DNA from: Oscillospiraceae bacterium
GTDB lineage: Bacteria > Bacillota > Clostridia > Oscillospirales > Oscillospiraceae
Direction: 5' to 3'
DNA length: 64,000 nt
Assembly (NCBI GenBank): GCA_017458335.1
Contig: JAFTFT010000027.1
Coordinates: forward strand, 1-64,000
The notes beneath the pieces were generated by a model. That model worked only from the letters and a program-made list of their open reading frames with translations, did not search any database and was not told the DNA's origin. The translations under genes were made by a program, and so were the position numbers. Below are positions 49,997 through 57,685 of the stretch, in pieces. The first letter of the stretch is position 1. Each line of letters opens with the position of its first letter.

Positions 49997-50086
49997 ATGG
50001 TGATGACCTACTCGGATTTTATCCAGACTGGCATTTTCCTCGTTGCGCTGATAAACCTCGTTTATCAGATTGCAAAAAAGAAGTGA
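49997..50086 (+). CDS. small hydrophobic peptide, putative type I toxin, copy 1
   Basis: 29 residues: MVMTYSDF, a single membrane helix (IQTGIFLVALINLVYQI) and a KKK tail. Size and layout match putative holin-like/Fst-type membrane toxins of Firmicutes. GAGGAGG lies about 8 nt before the ATG. An internal in-frame ATG (50003) is an alternative start. An antisense RNA converges on its 3' end. The peptide is identical in copy 2. Confidence 0.7.
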   Translation: MVMTYSDFIQTGIFLVALINLVYQIAKKK

Positions 50087-50204
50087 CCGCCGGCACCCTG
50101 ACAAGTACGGCGATCACTTCAAAGCACTTTATAAGGGCTGACCGCTAAAAACTAGCGGAGTGCCTTTGTGTTATTTATTATATCAGATTAGGAAGCTTTG
50201 TCAA
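50085..50204 (-). ncRNA. convergent antisense RNA, putative antitoxin, copy 1
   Basis: Minus-strand promoter TTGACA (50199-50204), a 16-bp spacer and a perfect TATAAT (50177-50182). Transcription from about 50170 would end at the inverted repeat GAAGTGA.CGCCG/CGGCG.TCACTTC (about 50080-50122), followed by a T-run on this strand. The RNA and the peptide mRNA share similar 5' sequences (AAAGGCAC..GCGGTCAG), as in the par/Fst type. Confidence 0.65.
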
Positions 50205-50233
50205 CGGGCTTTTGCAGAACAGTAACTATCAAT

Positions 50234-52937
50234 TCACACAAGAGTATCCGTTAACTGCCCTGCAATGCCGAAACTTTCAAGACGCATGATGCTTTCCTCA
50301 GCGCTGCCGAAGCTCAGAAAATTGACACTGCCGTACCAGGTAATGCGCTGGTCAATAATCGTAAACTTCTGATGAAAACCGGAGCGATAAGAAACAGTGA
50401 CACCATAACCCTTCAGGTATTCCGTACAGGCAATGACTCCGGAACGATCTTTTTCTCGATATTCCTCAGGGGGCCTGGTTACGACCTTTACAGTTGCTTC
50501 GCTCAGAATGGCTTCGGAAAGGAATGTTACAAGACTGTTCAACCGTCGGATTTTCATGAACGGGCTGACAATCAATATTTCATTCTTTGCAGATTTCAAA
50601 TCCTGACAGTAGACCGGATAGAAGCTTTTTCCATCGTAAATCAGGTCGGCTTCAGGCTGACAGTCGGAGTCTACCCGGATGCGATATCCGATGGAGGCAT
50701 ATCCTTTTAAGCGCTTCTGGTACATCTTCTCCAACACGGGAACATGAACATCCACATAGTCGTAGATCAACACTTCTTCTTTTCCGGGATAGTTGCGGTG
50801 CAATCGCCCCGCATATTGGGCAACTTTGCCTTTCCATGAGATTGGCATGGCTAGAAAGAGGGTGTCCAGGCGGGGATAATCGAATCCTTCACCCACATAT
50901 TTCCCGGTTGCAATCAATAGAACCGGCTGATCTGCAGGAATTGCCTTGAGGCGCTCTAAAGTGAGCCTGCGGTCCTTTTCTGAAACCGTTCCATAGAGTT
51001 TTATGATGTTCTCACAGGAGCCAGAAAGCTGTTCAGCCAGCAAATCTACATGCACCCGACGCTCCGTCAGAACGATGGGACACCTCCCTTGCAGAAGAGC
51101 TGTACGGACATCTCTGCAAACCTGAGCGTTTCGGACATCATCTTTGCCGAGAACAGAATACAGTTTCGCGATCCCTTGCTCCTCTGCCGTAGCGCAACGA
51201 AAGCTGGTAAAACGGGGAACAATAAAATGTTCAAATTTGCGCTTTTCAGCTTGCTCTTTTGCATCAACGGTATACCGGATCGGGCCGCACTGAAGAAATA
51301 CAACAGGCTGATGCCCGTCCTGCCTCGTCGGTGTTGCGCTTAGACCGTAGACATATTTTGCAGTGACTTCCTTCAGAACCCGTTCGAAATTGACGGCGGA
51401 TACATGATGGCATTCATCAACGATTACCATACCATAGTTCCGTACGAGTGCGTCCACTTCATCGCCTGACAGGAGAGATTGGAGAATGGCGACATCTACA
51501 ATTCCGGACGAATTGCGTTTTCCACTCCCGATCTGACCGATCAGGGAGCGATTCTTCCTTCTTCCGCGGCTTTTTGGCTCCATAGGCAGTTTCTCAGAGA
51601 TCTCCAGAAACTCACCGAGAGAACTGATCCACTGGTTCAACAGGGCTTTTGTATGTACCAGGACAAGAGTGTTGACTTTTTTCTGCCCGATCAGCCAGGC
51701 GGCAATGACTGTTTTTCCAAATGCAGTGGTCGCAGCCAGAACACCGGTGTCATGTTGCGCCAGAGCCTCGGCAGCAGGTTTCTGCTCCTCACGGAGTACC
51801 CCAGAGAATGCAGCCTGTATACTCTGACCGGGATTCCTCTTGTCGTCAACAAAATAGGGGACACCCGCTTCTTCCAGCAGGGTAATTAGTCCATTTTCAC
51901 ACCCGCGAGGCAGGGCAAGATAACCGTCTCTGCATTCAGCAGTATTGATGATTCGAGGCTTATTATAAATCGGAAGACGCATTGCCTGGGAGCGATAGAA
52001 GTCAGGATTTTTAAACGCTGCCAAACGTACAAGTCGATTTTTGGCTCTCAGGGAAAGACTGCCCTCCTCCACATAGAGGAGATTGCTCTTAATTATTGTC
52101 AGATTGATTGGAAAATCCGTGTTTTGCAGGGAAACGGCCTTTTTCTGTTCCCAGGGCTTTGGTGAATCATCTCCACGAATGACAGTTCCGAGTGCATCTC
52201 CCTGAACATGATGTTGAATGATGTATTCAATCTTTTCGGGAGATAGTCTCTGTACACTGGACAAAAAAGCCCACTGATCCGGATAAGCATTATAAGCCTC
52301 GTCAACAAACTCGCTGTTGTGATTCTTGCGGGCATTTCCCTGAAGAGGCAACGCAATCAAGTTCCCGAAGCCGCCTTTCGGTAAACTGTCTTGATTAGGA
52401 AACATTCTGTCATAGGAAGAAAGAGAAAGAGCACCTCCTTTTTCCATGGCGGCAGTCAACAATGCCGTTCCGATTCGCCTTGCATCATAGCAGAGTATTG
52501 GTTCTTCAAAGAAAAACCAGATGTGTGCGCCCTGCCCGCTTCGAGAACGCTCAATATAGCAGCGGCAGGCAGTCGCGATTTTCACATTTTCCACAAGGTT
52601 TTCTGCAAATACCGGGCTTCCACTCATTTGCACAGGCTGGTGAATATCCATGCTTTTTGGTCTTAAGACTTTCCCATCTCTTAGCGTACACATCTTCCCG
52701 GCCATGAAACAGAGATTTAAAGAGAGCGATCTTGTCGACTGAAGAGCTATATCTGGTAATCGCCGCGTTGTTTATCATAGGAACAACCGGATCAGGTTTT
52801 GGGACATCCTTCTCGTCAATTACGGCAGGGATGCCTTTTAATAAACAGAGTTCAGCCCTCAGGCCTGCATTCTCTTTCTCAAGGGCCTCGATACGCTGCA
52901 GCAGAGATTTTCGTTCCTGCTCATAAGCATAATCCAC
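50234..52937 (-). pseudogene. TOTE-type archaeo-eukaryotic primase-helicase, frameshifted and internally deleted
   Basis: Two frames together make one broken gene. Frame 1 (from GTG 52937, GGAGG 8 nt upstream, ending 52551) gives a coiled coil (RIEALEKENAGLRAELCLLKG) and the primase start DKIALFKSLFHGREDVYAKRW..GYSPACANEW..CGKCENRDCLP. Frame 2 (open 52705-50234) resumes at YIERSRSGQGAHIWFFFEEP and runs through GGFGNLIALPLQ, a helicase (TAFGKTVIAAW, IVDECHH, SATPTR, QYAGRLHR) and a phospholipase-D-like end (HQKFTIID..GSVN). Intact relatives carry about 60-70 residues with the catalytic D-x-D at the junction; these are missing, so the primase should be dead. The helicase frame is open and could still be translated. 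Confidence 0.85.
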
Positions 52938-52970
52938 CGTTGATGCCTCCCACACAGATTTTGCTTCTTC

Positions 52971-52999
52971 ATTATACAGGAAGACCTTATGTGGTGCAA
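52971..52999 (-). promoter_or_regulatory. promoter of the TOTE-type gene
   Basis: Minus strand TTGCAC (52994-52999), a 17-bp spacer and TATAAT (52971-52976). Confidence 0.75.
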
Positions 53000-53298
53000 T
53001 GAAAAACAGTAGGATACTGCGAAGGAAACGCAAATCCGCGGACGTTTTGACAATCCGCGGATCTTTTGAATTCAAAGTATCCATTCATTCGGAAATCTGT
53101 TAGATGAAGTGTCGCATGCCTGCTGCTCTGCATTACATTTGAGGGAGAAATGCTTCCCTTGTCAAGTGATCTGTTCTGTGCTATGCTCACAGTAAGCAAA
53201 GGCACGAAGCTGGCGCGGTCAGTCCTTCTACTCATTCCCCCGGAACGTTAGGAGGGCAGCTTCTTTTCGTCGCACCCTCCGGAGAGGAGGGACGGCCA

Positions 53299-53388
53299 AT
53301 GGTAATGACCTACTCGGATTTTATCCAGACAGGCATTTTCCTCGTTGCGCTGATAAACCTCGTTTATCAGATTGCAAAAAAGAAGTGA
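53299..53388 (+). CDS. small hydrophobic peptide, putative type I toxin, copy 2
   Basis: The same 29 residues as copy 1 (only silent change, GTG to GTA). The promoter TTGTCA (53159-53164), 17-bp spacer, TATGCT (53182-53187) is preserved. Confidence 0.7.
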   Translation: MVMTYSDFIQTGIFLVALINLVYQIAKKK

Positions 53389-53504
53389 CCGCCGGCATCC
53401 TGGCAAGAGCGGCGATCACTTCAAAAACTCTTTAAGGGCTGACCGCTAAAACCAGCGGTGTGCCTTTGTGCTATTTATTATATCAGATTAAGAAGCTTTG
53501 TCAA
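53386..53504 (-). ncRNA. convergent antisense RNA, putative antitoxin, copy 2
   Basis: Promoter TTGACA (53499-53504), 16-bp spacer, TATAAT (53477-53482), and the hairpin terminator near 53382-53424. Differences from copy 1 lie mainly in loops. Confidence 0.65.
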
Positions 53505-53596
53505 CGGGCTTTTGCCTAACAGGAACAATCAATGTTGACTTAATTCAGGCTGGTTTTCTGTTCCCCTACCCTCTACACAGTAACGTGGCGGCATGA

Positions 53597-53728
53597 TTCG
53601 ATGGCTTTGACATTGCCCTTGTTCAAAGGCTCTTACAGCATAGCAGCGCAGCCGTTACACAGCGGTATATTGGAATTGAACCTCAGCGGATAGAGAAAGC
53701 AATTGAAGGGCATGCGGAGCTGTTATAG
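53597..53728 (+). pseudogene. C-terminal remnant of a tyrosine recombinase
   Basis: 44 codons closed by TAG, including DIALVQRLLQHSSAAVTQRYIG and EPQRIEKAIEGHAELL, the end of an integrase with the LLQHSS motif and catalytic tyrosine. A stop precedes it and no other part is found. It is in opposite orientation to, and different from, the intact integrase at 55753, so it stems from another element. Confidence 0.8.
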
Positions 53729-53733
53729 TGCCA

Positions 53734-54762
53734 TTATTTAGCGACATTAATCAGGTTTAGATACTTTAACGCTTCTGTATTCTTCTGTGTTGCCTCGGCG
53801 CATTTCGCTGCTATATCAAGTGATGCTTTACTGCTATTTGCAACTGTAAGTAAACTGCGAACATCCTGATTTATCTCCTCAATTGAGCGATTCGCTTTGG
53901 ACATCTCGCTGTACAGAATGTATTGATTATCCTTTATTTGTTCAAGATTGCTCTGAATATTTTCCAGTTTGCCTATAATCAAATTTTGACGGAGCTCTGA
54001 TTCATATAGATTATAGGCTCCATTTGGCCCTGTTAATTCTGTGCAGCGACCTGATGCAAAATATTCATAAATTGTACTGACTGCTATAAGGTTACGATAC
54101 TTTGGAAAAATAACATCTAGGTCATATAAGTTTTGTAATGTTTCCTTAGAGACTTCCAGCGGAAGTTCAAGTTTTGAAATTTCTGCTTTTGCCTTTGGAT
54201 ATTTATCTATATCTAAATCTCTGCGTCTCTTAGCCTCCTCAAATTCTGCATCATTTTCCGAAATTAACTGCTTGTATTCGACTTGATCCTTCTCGTATTT
54301 TTCCCGAAGTCTTTTAACCTGAGAATCATAATACGATCTTCGGCTTCTGTTTGTCTCTTCAACTTTTTTCTTTCGATTATGTGTAATGGCCCAATACGGA
54401 AGAAATAGTATTGCCGCAATGGCAAAACAAGCGCCAAGTGCTTCGGTAAATACTAAGCCCATAACAAAAGCACCAATTGCCAATACGAGAAAGAACACTT
54501 CAAAATTCGCCAAAGCGCGCTCCGCAGTAGGTTGAGGAACAGTTGTTGACATATCAACAGGTTTCTTGATATTCGCTCTCCGCGCAGATAAACGCTCTGT
54601 TGTCATCTGATAAATATGGTCGGGACTGTTTAGCTCTAAACTATTTTTTGCTTGTCTGACTGATTCTTCTTGCTGATATACTGATGCTTCAAGTTCTGAA
54701 ACTGTTTTCAAATATTCCGTAAGTCCCTTAATATCATTGAATTCCATTTGCATGTCCCTCAC
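53734..54762 (-). CDS. unknown coiled-coil membrane protein
   Basis: 342 residues. An N-terminal helix-rich region comes first, then two membrane segments at about 88-127 (FFLVLAIGAFVMGLVFTEAL; CFAIAAILFLPYWAI). A long charged coiled coil spans about 130-200, and a conserved-looking C-terminal domain contains VIFPKYRNLIAVSTIYEYF and TGPNGAYNLYESELR. I recall similar proteins on Firmicute mobile elements but no function. It overlaps the upstream gene by 4 nt, so the two act together. AT-rich codon use contrasts with the chromosome. Confidence 0.7.
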   Translation of the reverse strand: MRDMQMEFNDIKGLTEYLKTVSELEASVYQQEESVRQAKNSLELNSPDHIYQMTTERLSARRANIKKPVDMSTTVPQPTAERALANFEVFFLVLAIGAFVMGLVFTEALGACFAIAAILFLPYWAITHNRKKKVEETNRSRRSYYDSQVKRLREKYEKDQVEYKQLISENDAEFEEAKRRRDLDIDKYPKAKAEISKLELPLEVSKETLQNLYDLDVIFPKYRNLIAVSTIYEYFASGRCTELTGPNGAYNLYESELRQNLIIGKLENIQSNLEQIKDNQYILYSEMSKANRSIEEINQDVRSLLTVANSSKASLDIAAKCAEATQKNTEALKYLNLINVAK

Positions 54763-55118
54763 AATTTCATCAAATTATTGAATACACTTTTTACGCCTTT
54801 ATCACAACTTTTCCGCGCGTAATATCCCGATTCCCTCTTAAAGACAGGTTTCCCTTTTTGATAATATGTGTAATAATATAGGGGTTCAGGTACTTCTTCA
54901 CGCATACATGAAGATATCACGATGATTTCATCATCTATGGCATCAAGATGATTAGTGATAACAAATGCTTTGAACTCTTCCAAGCCGTCCAGACATTCTT
55001 GAGGTGTTTCAAATTCATTAGCAGATACACCAAGAGGATAACTATTGCTGTTTGATGGAAAAATTTTGAAAACATATTTGCCGTTGTCTAAGCGAACTAT
55101 ACAGTCTTCTTTCTTCAT
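54759..55118 (-). CDS. unknown protein with YegP/DUF1508-like N-terminus
   Basis: 119 residues. The first part (YVFKIFPSNSNSYPLGVSANEFETPQECLDGLEEF) has the pattern of DUF1508 repeats, and the rest is unassigned. It is first of a two-gene unit with the coiled-coil membrane protein. AAGGGAG lies about 8 nt before the ATG. AT-rich, as expected for island DNA. Confidence 0.65.
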   Translation of the reverse strand: MKKEDCIVRLDNGKYVFKIFPSNSNSYPLGVSANEFETPQECLDGLEEFKAFVITNHLDAIDDEIIVISSCMREEVPEPLYYYTYYQKGKPVFKRESGYYARKSCDKGVKSVFNNLMKL

Positions 55119-55160
55119 TCCAATCTCCCTTCATTTTGATAATAAAAAAGTGCGCAGCCC

Positions 55161-55303
55161 CAAACGGAACTACGCACGAAAAATACACAACTCCGTTTGC
55201 CGCGACGCAACTAATGACACTCCTTGGGAATGCAATAGTGGAGAGTGCATTTTTACCAAAGGTAAAAACGCATTCCCAAGAAGTCATTATTCAGTTGCGT
55301 CGC
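55161..55303. repeat. nested inverted repeats
   Basis: CAAACGGA (55161-55168) pairs with TCCGTTTG (55192-55199). GCGACGCAACT (55202-55212) pairs with AGTTGCGTCGC (55293-55303), enclosing further matched arms (AATGAC/GTCATT, TTGGGAATGC/GCATTCCCAA, TTTTTACC/GGTAAAAA). The larger one spans about 100 nt and could be a transposon end pair, a mini-element or an RNA hairpin. Confidence 0.75.
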
Positions 55304-55395
55304 AAGATTATAATACCATACTGCTAGCTGAAACACAACCTTTACTTTTCCTGTTTTTCTGCTAAAATGAACAAAAGAAGGGAGGCGCTGACGCC

Positions 55396-55521
55396 GTGGA
55401 TATGGAGGAACTTGGCTATTTTATCTATATGGATTCTATGGAAAAGAAGCAAAAGCAAGAGCAGGAAGAAATGATGCGTGACATTTTCGGCGACAACAGC
55501 GAACACGATGAAGATGAATAG
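55396..55521 (+). CDS. small acidic protein, 41 residues
   Basis: From GTG 55396 (or ATG 55402): DMEELGYFIYMDSMEKKQKQ followed by an acidic tail ending HDEDE. GGGAGG lies upstream at about 10 nt. I do not recognise it. It is convergent with the integrase and could be a small island regulator. Confidence 0.45.
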   Translation: MDMEELGYFIYMDSMEKKQKQEQEEMMRDIFGDNSEHDEDE

Positions 55522-55691
55522 CCGCTTCGCTGTGGTGAAAGCGTGCTTCGCCAGATAATTCCACTACCGTTCTGCTGACCTTTTTTGAAAATACACTTTC
55601 AATATGCCTGTATCATTAACAATCGCGCTGATTGTCTTTTGGAATGTATCATTGTTTTGGAAAGTTCTATCCGAATTCTTCAAAGATGTAT

Positions 55692-55726
55692 AAAAACGAT
55701 GGAGAGCTGTAAAAAGTCTCTCCATC
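55692..55726 (-). terminator. terminator behind the integrase gene
   Basis: GATGGAGAG pairs with CTCTCCATC; on the minus strand a T-run follows. Confidence 0.75.
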
Positions 55727-55752
55727 AAGCTTAAAGATGTGCAAAAGATGTA

Positions 55753-56712
55753 TCAAGATGTTCTCATAGGTTTTCTTTTCATAGAAATTCTCTTGGAATT
55801 GTTTTTCTGAATTTGCGCAAGAGGGGAAAACTGGTCATAGTTCTTTGCTATGTCAGCATCAAATATGGCACAGTAGTGTTTCGTCATATCAAGAGTGGAA
55901 TGACCAAGCAGATGTTGAAGAGTGAAAGCGTTGCCTCCACAATCCACAAGATACTTTCTGGCAAAGGTATGACGGAACATATGAAGACTTGTTTTCTCTA
56001 CGCCCCGTTTCCTGTTGTATTTGGCAATGGAGCATCGTAAGCCGTTTTCAGAAAGTTGCTCTCCAAACTCATTTGGGAACAGATAATCATAATCATTTCC
56101 ACCACGAATGCGCAAATACTCTTTGAAGGTTGAGCACAAACTATCACAAAGGGGAATGCTCTGTGATTTCTTGTTCTTTGTGTGGCGTAGATATATGATG
56201 CGATTCTGGAGATCTAAGTCTCTGTTTTTGATGTTTCGGACAGTGGCAGCTCGGCAGCCGTTGTTCAGTAATAGATTGATGATCACCCAATTGCGATATT
56301 CTGAAAACTTACAAGTACGTGTGTTTGGCTTTTTCAAGAGTTTTTCTAATTCATGGTCAGTGTATGTTTCCTTGATCGTTTCTTCGGCTTTATAGAGTGG
56401 AATATCAAGATCGACAATTCCTTCCTCTCTGCACCAAGTGAAAAAAGTTTTCAAAGTCGCTGTGTAGCTTCTTATAGTGTTAGAGGAAAGGTTCGTATCT
56501 CGCATGTCGGCAATCATTATCTGCAAATCTTTTTTGCATAAAAAGTCAATTGGTTTGTTTACGTCAAGGTGCTTGCTGATGGCAGAAAAATGTTGCTCAT
56601 AAGTGGCAAGCGTCTTGTCAGCAGTCCCATAAGCCTTCTTCGCCAATAGGAAACTCTTGAATTGATCCCTTATCAGTACGCTTGAATCCATGGTTAGCCT
56701 CATTCTTGCCAT
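55753..56712 (-). CDS. int: tyrosine site-specific integrase
   Basis: 319 residues with a SAM-like core-binding domain (about 8-95) and a catalytic domain with Arg in NNGCRAATVRNI, the HMFRHTFARK box and LLGHSTLDMTKHYCAIF holding the nucleophile tyrosine. It lies 150 nt from the 3' end of tRNA-Pro and reads away from it, the usual arrangement for an element integrated at a tRNA gene. No excisionase gene is obvious. Confidence 0.92.
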   Translation of the reverse strand: MARMRLTMDSSVLIRDQFKSFLLAKKAYGTADKTLATYEQHFSAISKHLDVNKPIDFLCKKDLQIMIADMRDTNLSSNTIRSYTATLKTFFTWCREEGIVDLDIPLYKAEETIKETYTDHELEKLLKKPNTRTCKFSEYRNWVIINLLLNNGCRAATVRNIKNRDLDLQNRIIYLRHTKNKKSQSIPLCDSLCSTFKEYLRIRGGNDYDYLFPNEFGEQLSENGLRCSIAKYNRKRGVEKTSLHMFRHTFARKYLVDCGGNAFTLQHLLGHSTLDMTKHYCAIFDADIAKNYDQFSPLAQIQKNNSKRISMKRKPMRTS

Positions 56713-56830
56713 AACCGATTTCCTCCCATAAACAGGCGCTTCTCGCCATTTTCAGGCATAAAAAACAGCACGCTTGAATCCTCCTTTTTCTTCAAAATTC
56801 AAGAGTGCTGTTTTTCATAAGAGCATAAAA

Positions 56831-56865
56831 AGAAAACGCTGAAATCATTCGCGATTTCAGCGTTT
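56831..56865 (-). terminator. tRNA-Pro terminator, part of the attachment repeat
   Basis: AAAACGCTGAAATC-GCGAAT-GATTTCAGCGTTTT followed by CTTTTT on the minus strand. The same hairpin is copied at 47.57-47.61 and 49.57-49.60 kb. Confidence 0.85.
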
Positions 56866-56941
56866 TGGTCCGAGTGACTGGATTTGAACCAGCGGCCTCT
56901 TGAACCCCATTCAAGCGCGCTACCATCTGCGCTACACCCGG
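56866..56941 (-). tRNA. tRNA-Pro(GGG), integration target
   Basis: Acceptor CCGGGTG/CACTCGG, D arm GCGC-AGATGGTA-GCGC, anticodon arm CTTGA-ATGGGGT-TCAAG giving GGG, variable AGGCC, T arm GCTGG-TTCAAAT-CCAGT, discriminator A, encoded CCA. It is intact; its 3' 46-50 nt are repeated at 49603 and 47609, marking island ends. Confidence 0.95.
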
Positions 56942-56973
56942 ATACTCGGGCTGCCATTTCCGACAGCCCAAAT

Positions 56974-57002
56974 ATAATAGCACAATTTGAAACGTATTGC
57001 AA
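56974..57002 (-). promoter_or_regulatory. tRNA-Pro promoter
   Basis: Minus strand TTGCAA (56997-57002), a 17-bp spacer and TATTAT (56974-56979), followed by a leader hairpin GGGCTGTC..GGCAGCCC before the tRNA. Confidence 0.8.
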
Positions 57003-57032
57003 TAGAAAAATTCTGATTCCTGAAAAAATCGC

Positions 57033-57641
57033 TTAAATTTCCGGCAGGACGATATATCCGTCGGCATTGATGGTGACTCCATTGCTTCCGGCGCCTGAAG
57101 CGTTCGGCATCGTATTCGGCACTGCACCCAGAGCTGGTGCTCCGTCTACGGCAGGAATCTCATATTCCCGCATTTTGAGTCCGGATCCGGAGGCCGTGAT
57201 TTCCGGGCCGGGTGTCGGTGCAGGCGTGGGGGTAGGCGTGGGAGTAGGCGTAGGCGTGGGAGTAGGCGTAGGCGTGGGGGTAGGTGTCGGCGTCGGAGTG
57301 GGCGACGGCGTGGGAGTAGGAGTAGGCGTCGGCACAGGTGTCGGTGTGGACTCCCAAATCGGCGTACTCACCGGTGTTGGAGTCGGTGTCGGCGTGGGGG
57401 TAGGGGTAGGCGTAGCTGTTGGCGTAGGTGTTGGTGTTGGTGTCGGTGTAGGCGTAGGTGTCGGTGAAGCGGATGGAGCCGGCGTGACAGTCGGCGAGGG
57501 TAAGACGGTCGGCGATACGGTGACAACAGGCGTCGGAGATGTTGCCGGAACTTCAGATGCCCGATGACGAAGCAGCATGACCAGCAGGAGAATCAGCACC
57601 AGCACAACAACCGCACAGAGAAGGATGGTCTTCTTTTTCAT
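57033..57641 (-). CDS. membrane-anchored Pro-Thr repeat protein
   Basis: 202 residues. An N-terminal membrane helix ([19 protein letters not shown]) is followed by a long Pro-Thr repeat (about residues 50-145, PTPTPTP runs broken once by VSTPIWES) and a C-terminal tail of about 50 residues ([18 protein letters not shown] onward). It looks like a stalk that holds a small domain away from the membrane. The repeat DNA is slippage-prone. It is probably the last gene of the unit with the 533-residue secreted protein and GH25 lysozyme. Confidence 0.7.
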   Translation of the reverse strand: MKKKTILLCAVVVLVLILLLVMLLRHRASEVPATSPTPVVTVSPTVLPSPTVTPAPSASPTPTPTPTPTPTPTPTATPTPTPTPTPTPTPVSTPIWESTPTPVPTPTPTPTPSPTPTPTPTPTPTPTPTPTPTPTPTPTPAPTPGPEITASGSGLKMREYEIPAVDGAPALGAVPNTMPNASGAGSNGVTINADGYIVLPEI

Positions 57642-57685
57642 TCACATGTCCTCCCGAAGCATTCCGGATTTGGACGGCTAACGGA

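Larger units (their letters stand above)
49787..50228. repeat. 440-bp direct repeat, copy 1 (type I toxin-antitoxin cassette)
   Basis: Nearly identical to 53088-53528 in the same orientation. It contains a plus-strand promoter, a 29-codon frame, an inverted-repeat terminator and a convergent minus-strand promoter. The two copies flank the TOTE-type pseudogene. 49649-49786 holds nothing recognised. Confidence 0.9.
53088..53528. repeat. 440-bp direct repeat, copy 2 (type I toxin-antitoxin cassette)
   Basis: Same content and orientation as 49787-50228, with scattered substitutions that mostly preserve the helices (for example the terminator arms and the AGCGGT stem). Confidence 0.9.

Noticed and set aside
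57180-57500. CRISPR-like or satellite repeat
   Set aside because: The periodicity is codon-level (Pro-Thr) inside an open frame, with no spacers.
57067-57567. Gly-Val-rich open frame opposite the Pro-Thr protein
   Set aside because: Antisense shadow of the repeat; the minus-strand frame has the membrane anchor and ribosome-binding site.
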